Below are positions 23,601-36,300 of a DNA stretch of 64,000 nt, in pieces; the first letter of the stretch is position 1, and each line of letters opens with the position of its first letter. The stretch comes from Lepidurus packardi (lineage: Eukaryota; Arthropoda; Branchiopoda; Notostraca; Triopsidae). The stretch spans positions 10,076,351 to 10,140,350 of the forward strand of contig JAKZAN010000006.1 of assembly GCA_023053545.1 (NCBI GenBank), read 5' to 3'. The translations under genes were made by a program, and so were the position numbers. The notes under the pieces are model-generated. The model was given only the letters and a program-made list of their open reading frames with translations. It was not told the origin of the DNA and ran no database searches.

Positions 23601-26600
23601 TTCGTTTTGACGAAAGTTGACTTGAAGTCGACTTAAAAGTCTTGAAGTTGTCTTGGAAGTGAACTTAAAAGTGTTGAAGTTGACTTGAAATCGACTAAAA
23701 AGTCTTCAAGTCGATTTGAAGTCGACTTAAAAGTTTACTTCAAGACGCGCGCTAATAAGCGTTCGAGATAGATAAACTTCGGGCTTGTAGGCGCTCTCGA
23801 CTTTCCAAGTCGGCTTCCGGAAACTGTCAAAGTTTAGGCTAAAACGAACGCTTATAAGCGTAAGTCGAGGAAGTTTGGCTAGTCTAAGTCGAAGTCGAAA
23901 GTTCAGAAAGAACGCGGCTCATGTGTTCCAAAATTGCGGAAGGAAATGACTGTTGATCAATTATATAAACTAAATAAACTCCATCTACTTAGATCTATAC
24001 TTGAAATAAAACACTCAAGAAACTGTCTTAAAGACTAATACGCTTATTCTTCGTATTCGTGATCTTTGGCCAGGTTTGTGTCATAATTTGGATCTACTGC
24101 GTAGCGTTGGTCGTGCCGCCATTATTGGGCATTTCCGCCTACATTCCAGAAGGCTTGCGGACCACGTGTTCATGGGACTACAGTACGCGTACCCTGTCTA
24201 ACCGTTTGTATTATTTCTACCTGCTCTTCTTTGGGTTTTTGCTGCCCGTCACCATCATCACCTACTGTTATGGCGTCATCTTCAAAGCCGTGGTCCTACA
24301 CAGCAAAGAAATGACTCACATTGCCGTCTCCTCTCAAAAGACCTTCACTCGCAAAGCTCGCAGAAAGACAGATATTCGCACTGCTCAAATCATCATCACC
24401 TTAGTCATCCTCTTCCTTATCGCGTGGATTCCCTATGCCATCGTTAGCCTGGTGGGCCAGTTTGGCCCGGGTAAACTCACGAATCCGTTGGCGACCACGA
24501 TACCCGCCTTTTTCGCCAAAACCTCCATTGTTGTCAATCCCTTGGTCTACGGCTATTCGCATCCTCAGTTTCGCTCGTCAGTCAAACAATACCTGGGCAA
24601 CTTGAGCTCGAGTATGCCTTTCTTCGCCAATCCCACCACTCCCAAGTTATCTCAGGCGACGCTCCGTCGCAAACCGTCCGAACAAAAATCCATCTCGTCG
24701 AAACAGGCGTCTCCACTCGCGGATCGCAAAGTACGAGCTTACAGTGAGTCCAGCGGCTACCCTTACTCTTCGTACCCGTCGTACCGGGGTGGTTCCATAG
24801 GTAGAGCCGTGCACCCCTTACCGCGCCATTCTTTTTCCCGCCTTCTTGGCTCCAACATGTCTGAACCGGATTTGATGCGCTGCAGCGACCGAATCATTCC
24901 TGGCGCGGCCTCGATGAGTTATGTGGAATACCGGAGGAAGAAACGGGGGTTCATACAGAAAATGTTCTTCCGGAGTGAAACTTTGCTGGAAGTCTGCAAA
25001 ATGTCTGAAGCTTACCCGAGCAAACCTGCTAGGAAGAAAGGTTACCAAGGGAACCTGGCCCTTCGGAGGAAAAATCATTGTAGTAGTGGGAGTACTTTCA
25101 GTTCCAGTTATGATTCACTACATGTTTTGAATACGGACGCCGCCTTTTATAACAAGGGTAGGAAGCAATCTGTTGTGTTATCTCACGGCAGATCAAGTAG
25201 TGTCAACCGGAAAATGTTCGCGTCCCGGAAAAACAGTACTACATCATATGCGAGCGTGCTTCAGTCTTTTAAGAAGTGCCCCTTTTCCGCCAAAAGTGCT
25301 CAAGAACGCCGTCAGACAATTACAATGTTGAATGAAGTGGTTTTACCACTGGGACCTCGCCGGACCTCTTCAGGTAGGACGCTTCTCTTTAGTGTTTTCC
25401 CCCTTAATTGAAATCCGTTCTTTTTCAAACATTCAGTAATTGAATACAAATAGACACGACATTTCTTGTTAATCTTTCTAGTGTGAAGACCTATTAGATA
25501 AACTTACTAGGAAGAATGATATTGTCTGGAAAGCTTTCTCGGAATAAATTTCAGGAACCAAAATATAGGTAGAAATAAACATTCTGGACAGTTTTTAAGC
25601 AGAAATAAAGCGCCTTGAAGCATTTCTTAGTAGGGCTAAATTTTGTAGAAAAATTGTTTTTTCTTATTTAAAAGAAAGTCTTTCGTCATCGAGGTAATTT
25701 GTTGAAATTTTTGTTTAAAACACAATTAATCTTTGGGAATAATCTTCGACCAGAAGTATTACGTAAACAAACATTTAACCTTGAACTACACTTTCTTGAA
25801 CATTCTTACAAAACAAACTTTCCAGACATATTTTAGTGTAGCAGAATGTTTTTTCAACAATGTCTAATTAGAAGTACATTCCAGAGCATTGGTTTGACAG
25901 AAATAACTTCAAGAAACATAAGTAAACTTTCGTATGCTCGCGTTGAGGTTAAAAACTAATTCATATTTTATTTCACTTTAAGTATCTTCGAAAAATAACA
26001 GTTCGCAAGTAAACTTTCCAGACAATCAGTTCTGAGTTGGAAAAGATTTTCGCGAAAGTTTTCTAATATTAAATTGCATTTTTGAGAAAATGCTCTCAAT
26101 AAAAAAACGGTTTCAGAAGATTGTCGGAAAGTAGACATAGGGACGACTATAAAAGGACTCCATGTACCCGACACAAGGCACCGGGCCCCTAGAGAAGGAC
26201 GGCAGGTGCATAACCTTTTAAATGACTAATAGAATTTCGAGCTTAAAAAGTTTCTGCTCATTAGTTAAGCGCCAACGAGATTCGGTCTTAAAAATTATAC
26301 TAAAAATTGTATTAAAAAAATATGTCCCAAGGACTCCGGACCGCGATAAAAGAACGCCTAACCTAATCTAGCCTAACGTAAACTAACCTAACCTAATCTT
26401 GTGACGTATATATATACGGCTTAACCACTTGCTAATCTCGTTGGCGTTTAACAAATGAGCGGAGACTTTTTAAGCTTTTTATTAGTCCCTTAAAAGAGTA
26501 TGGACCCGGCGTCCTTGTGTCGGGTACACGGAGTTCCTTTGTCGAGTCCTCCTTGTGTCGCATTGCCAGATTATCAAATGATTAGTGAGTTTTCACTAAA

Positions 26601-27043
26601 AATACTGGTGTGGAATGAAATTACTGAGAAAAACACCCTAAGTGAATTTCCGAAAAGTAAATCCTTTTTTAAGAAATAAACCTTTCCAGGTACTTTGATA
26701 TGGCGAACACGTGGGTCTTCGGTTGCCAGTACTTTGTCATCCAGATCTTTGGTAAGCATCACTATTTTTTTTTCGTCCAAACACAAAATAATAACTTTAA
26801 AATACTGTATTTTTATTTATTTTTTCTTACAAATATACAAAGTTGATGTCATCCTTGACCTGTACTGCTAGCAGTACCTTACCCCGGAACTCTCGACCCT
26901 TCCCACGAAGTCATGCCAATTGCTGTGAATGCGCCCAGCAGCATTTGGCCCAAACGATCACATTAGCGTCTGTACCTGAAGGCCCTGGCCGCTCACGCTT
27001 AGAATTGTGTCTCGATGACAGTCCTAGATCTTCTATTTTCTAG
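20671..27043 (+). CDS. arthropsin-like opsin with very long cytoplasmic tail, 6 exons
   Basis: Coding exons: 20671-21101, 21324-21454, 23158-23303, 24074-25373, 26690-26751, 26843-27043. All are GT-AG and in phase, giving about 756 aa. The N-terminus is about 115 residues with N-glycosylation sites (NSS, NYT). Seven membrane helices follow: GTAGNG in TM1, NLALSD in TM2, ERY after TM3, and the TM3 cysteine (GCELYG) that pairs with the second-loop cysteine in EGLRTTCSWDY. The retinal-binding lysine is at about residue 385 (AFFAKTS), followed by NPLVYGYSHPQF. The second-loop Glu (IPEGL) is the usual opsin counterion position. The HPQF helix-8 motif and CSWDY loop fit Gq/arthropsin-like opsins rather than ciliary ones (NKQ). 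The tail is about 350 residues, Ser/Arg-rich, and extends into two small in-phase exons. An in-frame ATG at 20587 is an alternative start; 20671 has the better context (AAAATGG). Exon 4 read-through would stop at 25411. Confidence 0.88.
22088..22153 (+). repeat. MITE-end fragment, family A2, copy 2, in opsin intron 2
   Basis: ACATCAGTGCCATCTTTTG, an A run, then ATCAACTACTTGCAG, ending GTAGCCTTAA. It matches the fragments at 12841-12890 and 46604-46665. The open frame at 22080-22286 is incidental. Confidence 0.6.
23593..23920. mobile_element. MITE-like foldback element in opsin intron 3
   Basis: The 328-bp element begins GAGCCGCGTTC and ends GAACGCGGCTC, an exact terminal inverted repeat. Its left half holds several imperfect units of the type TTGAAGTCGACTTAAAAGT. 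An inner inverted pair is CGCTAATAAGCGTTCG (23750-23765) with CGAACGCTTATAAGCG (23845-23860). No coding frame. It is GC-richer than the surrounding intron. Confidence 0.75.
26151..26540. mobile_element. foldback element with CCTAA-rich centre, in opsin intron 4
   Basis: Two arms of about 110-135 bp (26151-26284 and 26432-26540) are inverted copies of each other. Landmarks are GTACCCGACACAAGG on the left against CCTTGTGTCGGGTAC on the right, and GCCAACGAGATT against AATCTCGTTGGC. The centre (26341-26400) contains five CCTAA motifs, resembling degenerate arthropod telomere repeat on the minus strand. Target-site duplication is unclear. Confidence 0.8.
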
Positions 27044-28373
27044 AAAAAGACTTAACAAAATTCTATAAAAGCATAGAAGATAAAATCCTATTAACTCCCA
27101 AATAGCCCGTCCAATCTCTTGGATAAATTGATTGTGATCCTAAAATCCCCTTATATTGGTAGACTCAAATTTCCTTCCCTTGAGGTATGGTTTTCTGTCG
27201 TGACCTGTCTTGTGGAAAAACAAAAAAAAAAAACCGGGGTCCATTTAGTGACATTTGTCCATTTAGGTATTGATTCTCATCTTTCGTCAAACTTTTTTTC
27301 TTTTCTTTAAAAAAAAAAAAATAAGACCTTAGCCAGTGAATTCTATTATGCTTCCCATACATTACTCAAAGACTCAGGTAAAAGTTTTTTTTTAAAAAAT
27401 CGATTTAGAGATGTTATTTTTTTCAAGAACTGGTAATATAGATTGAGATTTGTTTTGAGATATGTATATGAGAAGCGTTTTGTTTGTTTTAAAGTTGAAA
27501 AATTAGGGAGTATGTAACATAACGAATTAAGGTGTCATTAAAATTTGTACATTATTTCAAAACCAGTTAATTTGCATTATATTAAAAAATCATCATACAG
27601 TGCAACCCGCTTATTTGTATAGGCTCAGGATCGGACGGACAGCAGTCAAATAGGCGGAATATTCCAAAATACGAAGATACCTTAGGTTTAAAATGAATTA
27701 AACGGAACTAAAATGGAATCGTAAACTTCCATTCAATTGGCCGGAATATTCAAATAACCCTTATTAAAATAATTCGAGTCCACTATATCTGTTAATAAAA
27801 AGAGCATATTACTCGAGTAAAATAATATTATTCTTTTTTAAGCTGTTTTTCAGTTTCCGCAATTAAATTCTTAGAAACACCTAGATTTTCTCATGATTAC
27901 AACATCTTTTGCAAGAGAAAGTTGTCAAATTTAAATAAACCGGAAAATCATTATTATTGAATAAGACATGCGAACTTCTGTCGTTTTCCGTTTGACTTTC
28001 TTTTTTTCTCCTTATTTTATTAATGTGCGCAATAGGTTAGTAAAAAGATTAGGGAATAGTAGAAAACCGTTGCAGCACAGTACACTCCAAATTTACCGTT
28101 TCCTCTCATTGAGTTTAGGGAACTCTTCCCGTTCCGTCCTCCTAGGCTATTGTATAGACAGCCCCATCCATCCATCCACACATACATATACAAGTACACG
28201 ACAAACAAGAATTGCATTTCCTCCGTTTCCCCATTTTCGCATGCGGTCTCTCTTTTATTAGCCTTCCATTTGCTTTTGCCTCTTCCGTCCGGACCGTTTT
28301 TCCATTCCACAGGTGTTTTCCAGGTAGCGAGGGTTTGCATGCAAGTGGGTGTTCCCCCGCCTTTTACGTTTTC
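27044..28373. other. opsin 3' flank and Cad99C upstream region
   Basis: No coding exon. No AATAAA lies within the first 700 bp after the opsin stop; the first candidates are near 27793 and 27933, so the opsin 3' end is not fixed. The last 250 bp are GC-richer and pyrimidine-rich, consistent with proximity to the promoter at 28374. Confidence 0.45.
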
Positions 28374-28405
28374 AGTTAGAAAACCGGCAGAGAGCCAGAC
28401 GGACA
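28374..28405 (+). promoter_or_regulatory. Inr + DPE core promoter, probably of Cad99C
   Basis: Initiator TCAGTT with its A (+1) at 28374, and GGACA at 28401-28405, which is +28 to +32 and matches the DPE consensus RGWYV at the required spacing. No TATA box is evident. A 5' UTR exon could run to the donor CAG|GTAAAT (after 28579) and join the acceptor at 30229-30230. Confidence 0.6.
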
Positions 28406-30230
28406 CAACTAAAAATCACACCTAGATTGTGATGAAAGCATTGCTTTGGAGTGTATCGTGGACGTGAACTTCGCTCGAAAAGACTATTAATATTTTGGTG
28501 GGGTTTGTGAAGTTCCATTTGTGGCCCAAAACGACTTGAAAGGGACCCACATAGCTTGGATATATCCCATTTGCTTCAGGTAAATCAATGATAACCCATT
28601 GAATTCGATGGTTAAGTGTGGAATTAAGCTTTTAGGTACCTTCGTGCGTATTACTGTATTTTGACAATCAAGTATCTTCAATGAAAATGATGTTTGCTTA
28701 AAAATACTCTGTTAGTGTAGAATTCTCTAGAAATTTAATTGCTCTTGTAGGTAAATCCTGTTAAAGCGTTTGGAGTATTTAAAAAAAATACACCCACAGT
28801 GTGATTTTTAGAAGTGGACTGTTTTTTTGTAAAAGTTTTGGACTGTTTTAAAAAAATATTATTGAATGAAGGGTACCTTAGTAGAATGAGCAAAGTTTGA
28901 TTCATAAATTCTTGGAATAGTTTTGAGGCAAAAGGTACATTTTTCTTCCTCTCGGCCGCCCACATGCTCTGCATTGCTGGTAAGTACAGGTATTGAGGAG
29001 TCTCTGGGGCAAACGAAGCGGGGGTTACAAAGTAACGGGATTTGGGATAGGTTAGGAAAGGAGACTTGAATTCAGTAGGTCATCCGGTGCTGGTTGAGCT
29101 TCATTTAAAAGCCTTATGGGTCGTAAGCCTCTATTACACTTACCTGAACGAAATGGGGAAAAGGGTTTGAAGGAAAATAGTTGTGTGCATACACACACAT
29201 GAACACTTCCAACTGGGTTGCATCTCTTTCGCACGGGTTTATTAGTTAGTCTTAACCTTGAAAGGATGGCGTGGCCAAAACACCAACGCCATTTTGGGAG
29301 TTGGAAGATTGCAAAACCAGTCAGTTTGCCACCGCCCCCCCCCCTGAAAAAGTGTCAAGAAATAAAGAATAAATTTAAATCCAGATCTTTTTTCTAAAAA
29401 AGTAATAAACAGGATTCAAAATCACGATCTGGTTTCTTGTCTGGGTATCAGTGAGGTACGCTTTTTTATCCTGGGCAAGGAGAGGAAATTTATTCGTAAA
29501 TTTGGATCTTTGTTTTGCATTTTGAATATAAATTTTGGTTTTAATCAATGTATGCCTTTAGAAAAAGCACAGATACATCAGTTTTGATTGAGATTTTGCA
29601 ATAATTATATTTTTTTCTTGAACTTTCTAATTTTAACCTAGCTTACGATATCTTATTCGTACTTTTTAGCATTTCGAAGTTAAAGTCAATTAACGATATT
29701 TGGGTGTCGAAGAGGTCCCTTTTAAATAAAAATGCATCTTTTAAATCAAATTTTTTAACATTTACTTGGAACTTACGCTGAAATCTCCACTGCTCTAAAT
29801 ACCAGCACAGCAATTGTCATTGCTTGGTTTCGTTCTTGCGGTTTATTGCTATCCGCTCTCTCTTTCTTAAAAATTAAATGAACTTGAAAGATTTTAAAAT
29901 TTCAGATCTGAAACCTTGTCATTTTTTCATATCCTAAATGTAGCCTCTTACCAATTCTTCTTCCATCGATGTAACAAAACATTTCGTATAGCTATAAACT
30001 ATTTATAGAAAAAAGAGGAAACAAGAATAAGGCGCTTCTAAGTTTGTAAAATTAATTTTATAAATCTATTGTGTAACCAAAAAGTGTCAACAACCATCAG
30101 AAAAAAAAGAGCTGAAAACTTTCGTAAAAGTTTCATGACAAGTACAACCTTCGGTGACAACATTCCTAGTCTAACTCACGGAAATGTCAATTAGCTTGTC
30201 AGATGTATGCTTGGTATTGTTCTCTTATAG

Positions 30231-30394
30231 CCAAAGAGAGAGAGAGGGACTAACAACGAAGGGTTCCGTAGTTGGAAGTAGTACGTTGACTGTATATTAC
30301 GGAAATGATACGCATTCCCATTAGTAGCGAGAAACCTAGCGTGATAACGTCTTATTGTGTATCCTAGGAGAGTTAATATATGATGTGAACATCG
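30231..30394 (+). other. 5' UTR part of the Cad99C start exon
   Basis: The acceptor TTCTCTTATAG ends at 30230, so exon sequence probably begins at 30231 and runs into the start codon at 30395. It contains a short upstream ORF starting at 30307 and an ATGATGTGA at 30380. The 5' boundary is inferred from the splice site only. Confidence 0.45.
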
Positions 30395-33300
30395 ATGATG
30401 AAGAATGCATATTTACCGGCTTCCATTGTTTGCCTCATCGCGGCATTCCTGGTACCCAGGAGCCTAGCGATTTCATGTAAGTCTTCTTAAACTTTAGTGT
30501 ATCTTTCGGAAGACTATTGCTTTGGTTACATTACTCTTTTTATCACTTTTATAGTCTGCGAAACGGAGAATGGACAGTCAAATATCATCCTTGATATCCA
30601 AGAGAGCCGTGGCAACCGTAAGTTTTGTTCGTAAGATCACGTTAAAGGCTTGTGCTAAGTTAATGGGAAATTTTTCGTTTAAGAAACCAATCAAACAACC
30701 GTTCCGCAGCAGTTACCCATAATAGGATTAGTGGGTGAAGAAGTAGAGCTCCGTATCGTGAATGCAGCCCGGCCAGTTTTCGCCTTAAACGTAAACCAAC
30801 TTGTGTTGATTGCGCCTATTGATCGAGACCAGGGTGATTTGTCCTCCCTTATCCTTCAAGTAGGAACAAGCTTTTGTTAAAACTAACCTGACAACTTTTT
30901 AATACAATGTTTTGGTAAAGCTGTCATGTACCATCCGAGCGACTGGCAAGCGAAGATCCATCCCAGTGATTGTGAGACTTACTGACATTAACGACAACCA
31001 GCCTCAATTTGTGAACGAGCCCTACAAGATAACCCTACCGGAGGTAAGGAAGAAAAAAATAATAGCGAAGAGAAAATTGCTCTCGTGCATTTGAAAACAA
31101 TGTTTGAAGGCGAAGACGACCTTGCATGTGTCGTTCCGCTGGGCTAAGCTTCCCGTCTTTCTTTCGTTTTTGTGCTTACTAACCTACTTTCTGAATGGAT
31201 GGGGAACAATCTTGGGAACGAAACGTCATCGATTTTGCGTGAAAGTAAAATTTACTATTGCATGCAAAAGAAAAAGCATATGAAAAGTCACGTTTACCTT
31301 GTAATCGTTTATTCTGACGGAGAAGAAAAAAGTAAAAAGAACTTAAAAAATACATTTGAAAAGTTGTAGGATAATGTATAACACGCTAACTTGGTTACGT
31401 CTCATGGGCGAAATATTGTGTTTAGATAAATATGATGCGTGCATATAACTATCACTTGTTGAGGGGTCATTTGGCAGTTAGATAGGGAGAGACGCTCCAC
31501 GCCCCGGATCTTCCCGCCTGTTCTGCAGGATGTCGTGTCCGCCATCTTTCTTTGTTGTTGTGGCAAAGCGCGCAAAGCCCGTTGGCCGCGCAGTTTTTTT
31601 TTTTTTGTATTGGCAAAGCTTACAACGCTTATTCCTTGGGTTTTACATTCATGTTAGATGAAGTAAAGATAAAAATAAATCTTTAATTGTTTTGAGTTTT
31701 TACGTTGCAAAGCTTGTAATCTGAATGTTTGCTTGTGTTTGTTCCATTTCTAAGCTTGAGGAGGAATAAGTCTTTTGCTGCATAAAGGGAGCAGACGTTT
31801 TTCAATTTGTTTTCCGATTTGCTGTGACGTTTGAGTGTGCTCGTAGTTCTTTCTGACTTTCTTTTTTTCTTCCGGTCTTTTACGCATGGCTGCTAAACTA
31901 GATTCCACTTCCCATTTCATGGGGAGGGAACTGGCGGAAATGACGAGGAAGTGACGATGGAATTATAATGTGATGCTATGATCAGTTGCGTTAGCGGTCA
32001 GGGATTCTGTATTTTTAATTTCTCTCTCTCTCTCTCTCTTTCTCTTTATTTTTTCTTGTGTTAACTCGTTTTCCTAGTCCACGCCGGTGGGGACAACTGT
32101 TTTCCGAGAGTTACTGGCGCGCGACTTGGACGCCGGTACCAATGGGGTTATTGAGTACCGGATTGTACCTATTGACCGAGCCAGTTCCGATGGATTCGAG
32201 CATTTCAAGGCTCCTTTTCCGCACCAGCCGGTCCTTACTCTGGCCAAGCCTTTGGATTATGAACGGAGCCCGATTTACTATGTCAAAATTCTGGCTTCAG
32301 TATGCATTCGATTCGATGAACAAAAAAAATATTGAAAATTGATCCTCTCAAAGACTGATTGTTTTTTTGGCTACCGTGCTTTAATAGGACCGGGCTTTCA
32401 ATGTGAACGATCGATTGACGTCTAGTACCACTTTGACGGTACAAGTTACTGACGTGGATGACCAACCTCCAACTTTTCGACATTCAGAATGCAACAAAGC
32501 GCGGAATTGCGAGGAACCGGAGTATCGAGCCGTGGTAAATACATGATTAATTTTATTATAATTTTCTTTTACGAGAATTAAGCTCTGACTTCAGTCGGCT
32601 ATCGTTATTAAAAGTACTAAAAAAACACCAAAACTCTTTCCGATTATTCAAGGTGACTAGCGGAATCGTATCAGACGTTTTGTCCATATCACCTGACCGG
32701 ATTCAAGCTTTTGATTCCGATTCGCTTAATGCTCAAATCCGGTACAGTTTTGCCAACGGTTGGCCCTCTTCCTTCTCCGAGTATTTTGAAATTCATCCTA
32801 CATGGGGTGTAGTGAGACAAATAAAGCCAGTGGATCGCAACACAGTCACTTCCTTTGAAATCACGATTAGGGTAAGAAAAATAAAAATTATAAATAAAAA
32901 ATAGCAATCTGGCTTGTATGTTCTTTGGTTTATAAGCTATTAAGTAGACTAATAAGCAACATGTTTTCGTAGGCGGAGGAAGTTTCTGATGCGAGCATGT
33001 TTTCCAAAGCTAAATTGATAATAAAGGTCAAAGGGGGCGCGAACAGTCAACCTCAAATCGTTCCTTCCTACGCAGAAGGAATTGTGGAAGAAAACTCGCC
33101 AATGGGAACGATCGTCATGGCCTTACGGGATCACAATCAGCCAATCAAAATCCACATAATTGATCCTGACGTAGTAAGAAATGTTTCTTAAGTTACCATT
33201 CGAATATCAAGATTTTAGGGTAATTTCTTATATTTTCATAGGGTTTTGATGATTTATTTGAAAACTACAAGATTGAACTAACGACGTCTGCGTTTGCTGT

Positions 33301-36300
33301 GGATAATAACGGCCATTTGGTTGTTAATCAGCCTTATTTAGACCGTGATCCGCCTAGCCCAGGTCAGCTTACCTTCCAAGTAAGCGTCAGTTTGATGTAT
33401 CCTCGTGAAATCGATGTTTAAATATCCTAAATATCAGTTTCAATGCTAAGTCAATGTTTCAATGTCACCCCAAGGTCATTGCAAGGGCAATCGGTGGCAG
33501 CGCTACAACAGCGCCAATTTCTATGACGGTGCAATTAATCGACATTAACGACAACACTCCAGTACTTGCCAGCTTAAGGCCAGTTAGCATTGCTGCAGGC
33601 GATATGAGGCGAATCTTAACCCAGGTAATGCCTGAAGGGATTTAAGGGACCCCTCAATTTGACAGTGACTGACACCAACCAATTTCATTTGAGTTTACAG
33701 GTTCAAGCCCGAGACGAAGATTGGGCAGAGAACGGCATGATTACGTATTCGATCCAACAAGTCAGTAATAATGGGCAGGCGCTGTTTTCCATTCATCCCC
33801 GGACAGGCATTGTGGAGACCGTGGATCGTTTAAATGCAGGAGACCAGTACAGTTTAATGATTCGGGTAAGATTAATGCAATTTCCCTTTGAAAATCGAAA
33901 GAACAAAAAAAATTACGAGTTATTGCTTTCTTTTAAGAGAATGTCATGCTGTGATTCTTTAACCGGGAAAAATGTTTCTTCTAAAAAAGATTTTATTTAA
34001 ACGTTATAAAAGAAAAGTATTCTTCATAAATTGTTCAGATACATCGTTTCGATTTTAGGCAACAGATGGCGGTGGGAGGTATTCTCAAAACACGTTACAA
34101 GTTTCGGTCTCTAACGAGCCCAATACAAGAGCACCGGTTTTCACCCAAAATTTGTATGAAGCTCAAATTAGTGAGGGAGCTCTTGTGGGAGATACCGTTG
34201 TTAGCGTTCATGTAACTATACCGACTTCCTTTTTTTTTCTTTTCCACGAACGAAGTTTTATATCCTTTTTTTCTCTGGGCGAATTAGGCCAAGGATCCCG
34301 AAGGAGAGCTAGTAACTTACTCCGTCTCAGAAGGCAATGAATTCCAGCGGTTTACCATCAATACTTCAAGTGGGATTATAAGTCTTGCTCAAACTGTTGA
34401 CCGCGAAGAACGAAACCGATATACTTTAGTAAGATACCATTTCGGCAACTAATATACTTAAATAGTAATACTATTTTATTCAGTAGGTTTTTAACCCAAA
34501 ATACCTTTTGCTCATCGATAAATAGAAGTAGAAATATAATATAGTTAATTCTACTTGAAAAAGAATAACATATAAATAATCAACATATTTTATTTAGTCG
34601 ATAGTTATTTCTTAAAATTGTCTCTTAATCATATAAGTATTTAATTGATATATTAAATATTTTGTCGGCATAGTTTAAATATATAGTCAGTATAGTTTAG
34701 TAAATCCCACTGAATTATTCCATATACGTTGGAATCGTTTTTACTCTTTTTCTTTTATTCTTAGGTCGTTCGAAGCGACGATCCAGGTGGTTTCTTTTCA
34801 ACTGCGACAGTCAATGTGAAAGTGACGGATATTAACGATCGAAACCCGGAATTTATTGATACTCCATATGCTTTCACCATCCGCGAAGGGGATTTGATAC
34901 CATACGTTGGTAGAATCCGCGTAAGAAGAAACCCCAACTTTCCATTCTCTGTTTTAATAAACTGTCACATAAAAAAAAGTTTAATTAGGCCATGGACGCG
35001 GATATCAATCAAAACGGAAGGGTAACTTACTCAGTAGCGGATGACTCCCTCTTCACTATCGATAGCCACTCAGGCGAAATACGTACCCGAAAGCTTTTAG
35101 ACTACGAGCGACAAAAGGTACAATCCTATTTTTTCAATTCAGTTATCCAAGCTAATATTTTTTTACATTCATTTTTTTGTGGTTCAGATTCATACTGTTT
35201 TGGTTACAGCAAGAGACGGAGGGACTCCGCCTCGAATTTCCACCGCCACTGTGACAGTTTCGGTACAGGATGTCTCTGACGAAGTTCCAGTTTTCAGGAG
35301 AACCAGGCAGGAGGTTGTGGTACCCGAAAACCAACCTTTAACCTTTGTCGCTCAAGTCCACGTAAGACAAAAATTTAAACGAAAAATTTATAAATAAAAA
35401 TACATTGATTTGATTTATTCCAGGCTGAAGATTTGGATCTAAACCCGTCCATTACTTATATCATCAAGCAAGGAGCGACAGAAAAGTTCAGTATCGAACC
35501 TCAAACTGGGGTTATTCGAACTAGAAAAGGATTGGACTATGAACAAGAGAATCAGCACATACTTGTCATTGGAACTTTGGAGAATCATGAAAAGGGTCCT
35601 GGATCAGTCACCACAGTCGTTGTTAACGTCCAGGTATATCCTATACAGCAACAAGCGTATAATTACATCACTTTTCTTGATCAATCCAAAGTAACTACTT
35701 AGTCATTTGAAATCAACTTTATATTTTTTTTTAGACCAGTTGAATCACTTTCTTCTGCATTTTTATTACTTTTTAGGATAGTCTTCGTAAGAGGGAGTAA
35801 CTAGGAGAATTAGTGTCAACTTTGCAGTCGTTTTTTTTTAATTCTTCGGTTTTTAATTGCATTTTCAATTGTCATCTAGCATCAATTTTAAGTCGTGAAA
35901 TATTTAATATTGACTTTCTGGGGTTGGGAAATTTCTTTGCTTAGGATAAGAACGATCATGCACCTATTTTCACTACCAATATCAGATCCATTCGACTACA
36001 AGATTCGGTCCCTGTCGGTCACGTTGTCACGACGTTAAACGCTTTGGACGCAGATGGGACCACACCTGGCAATCAAGTAATAAACAAAAATGATGGTGGT
36101 TAATTTTACTAGTGTTTCTTATTTAGGTCAAGTATGAACTCATTGGAAGTGAAAAAGCAACGCAGTACTTCTCCATTCATCCCGACTCTGGTATACTCCA
36201 AACAAAAGATGATTTACGCAAAGAATTCGACAAGGAATACACCGTAAAGTTTTCCTTTAATTTCCTTTTCTTTTTCTGAAAAAAAGTTTATTCATTCTTA

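Noticed and set aside
24059..24073. ATT/ATG-like start just before opsin exon 4
   Set aside because: The reading begins inside the intron; the acceptor at 24072-24073 and continuity with exon 3 show that exon 4 is internal.
24818..25130. Minus- and plus-strand frames inside opsin exon 4
   Set aside because: They are shadows of the long opsin exon in other frames.
26341..26400. True interstitial telomere array
   Set aside because: Only five scattered CCTAA motifs with other bases between them, inside a foldback element; reported as an oddity and not as a telomere.
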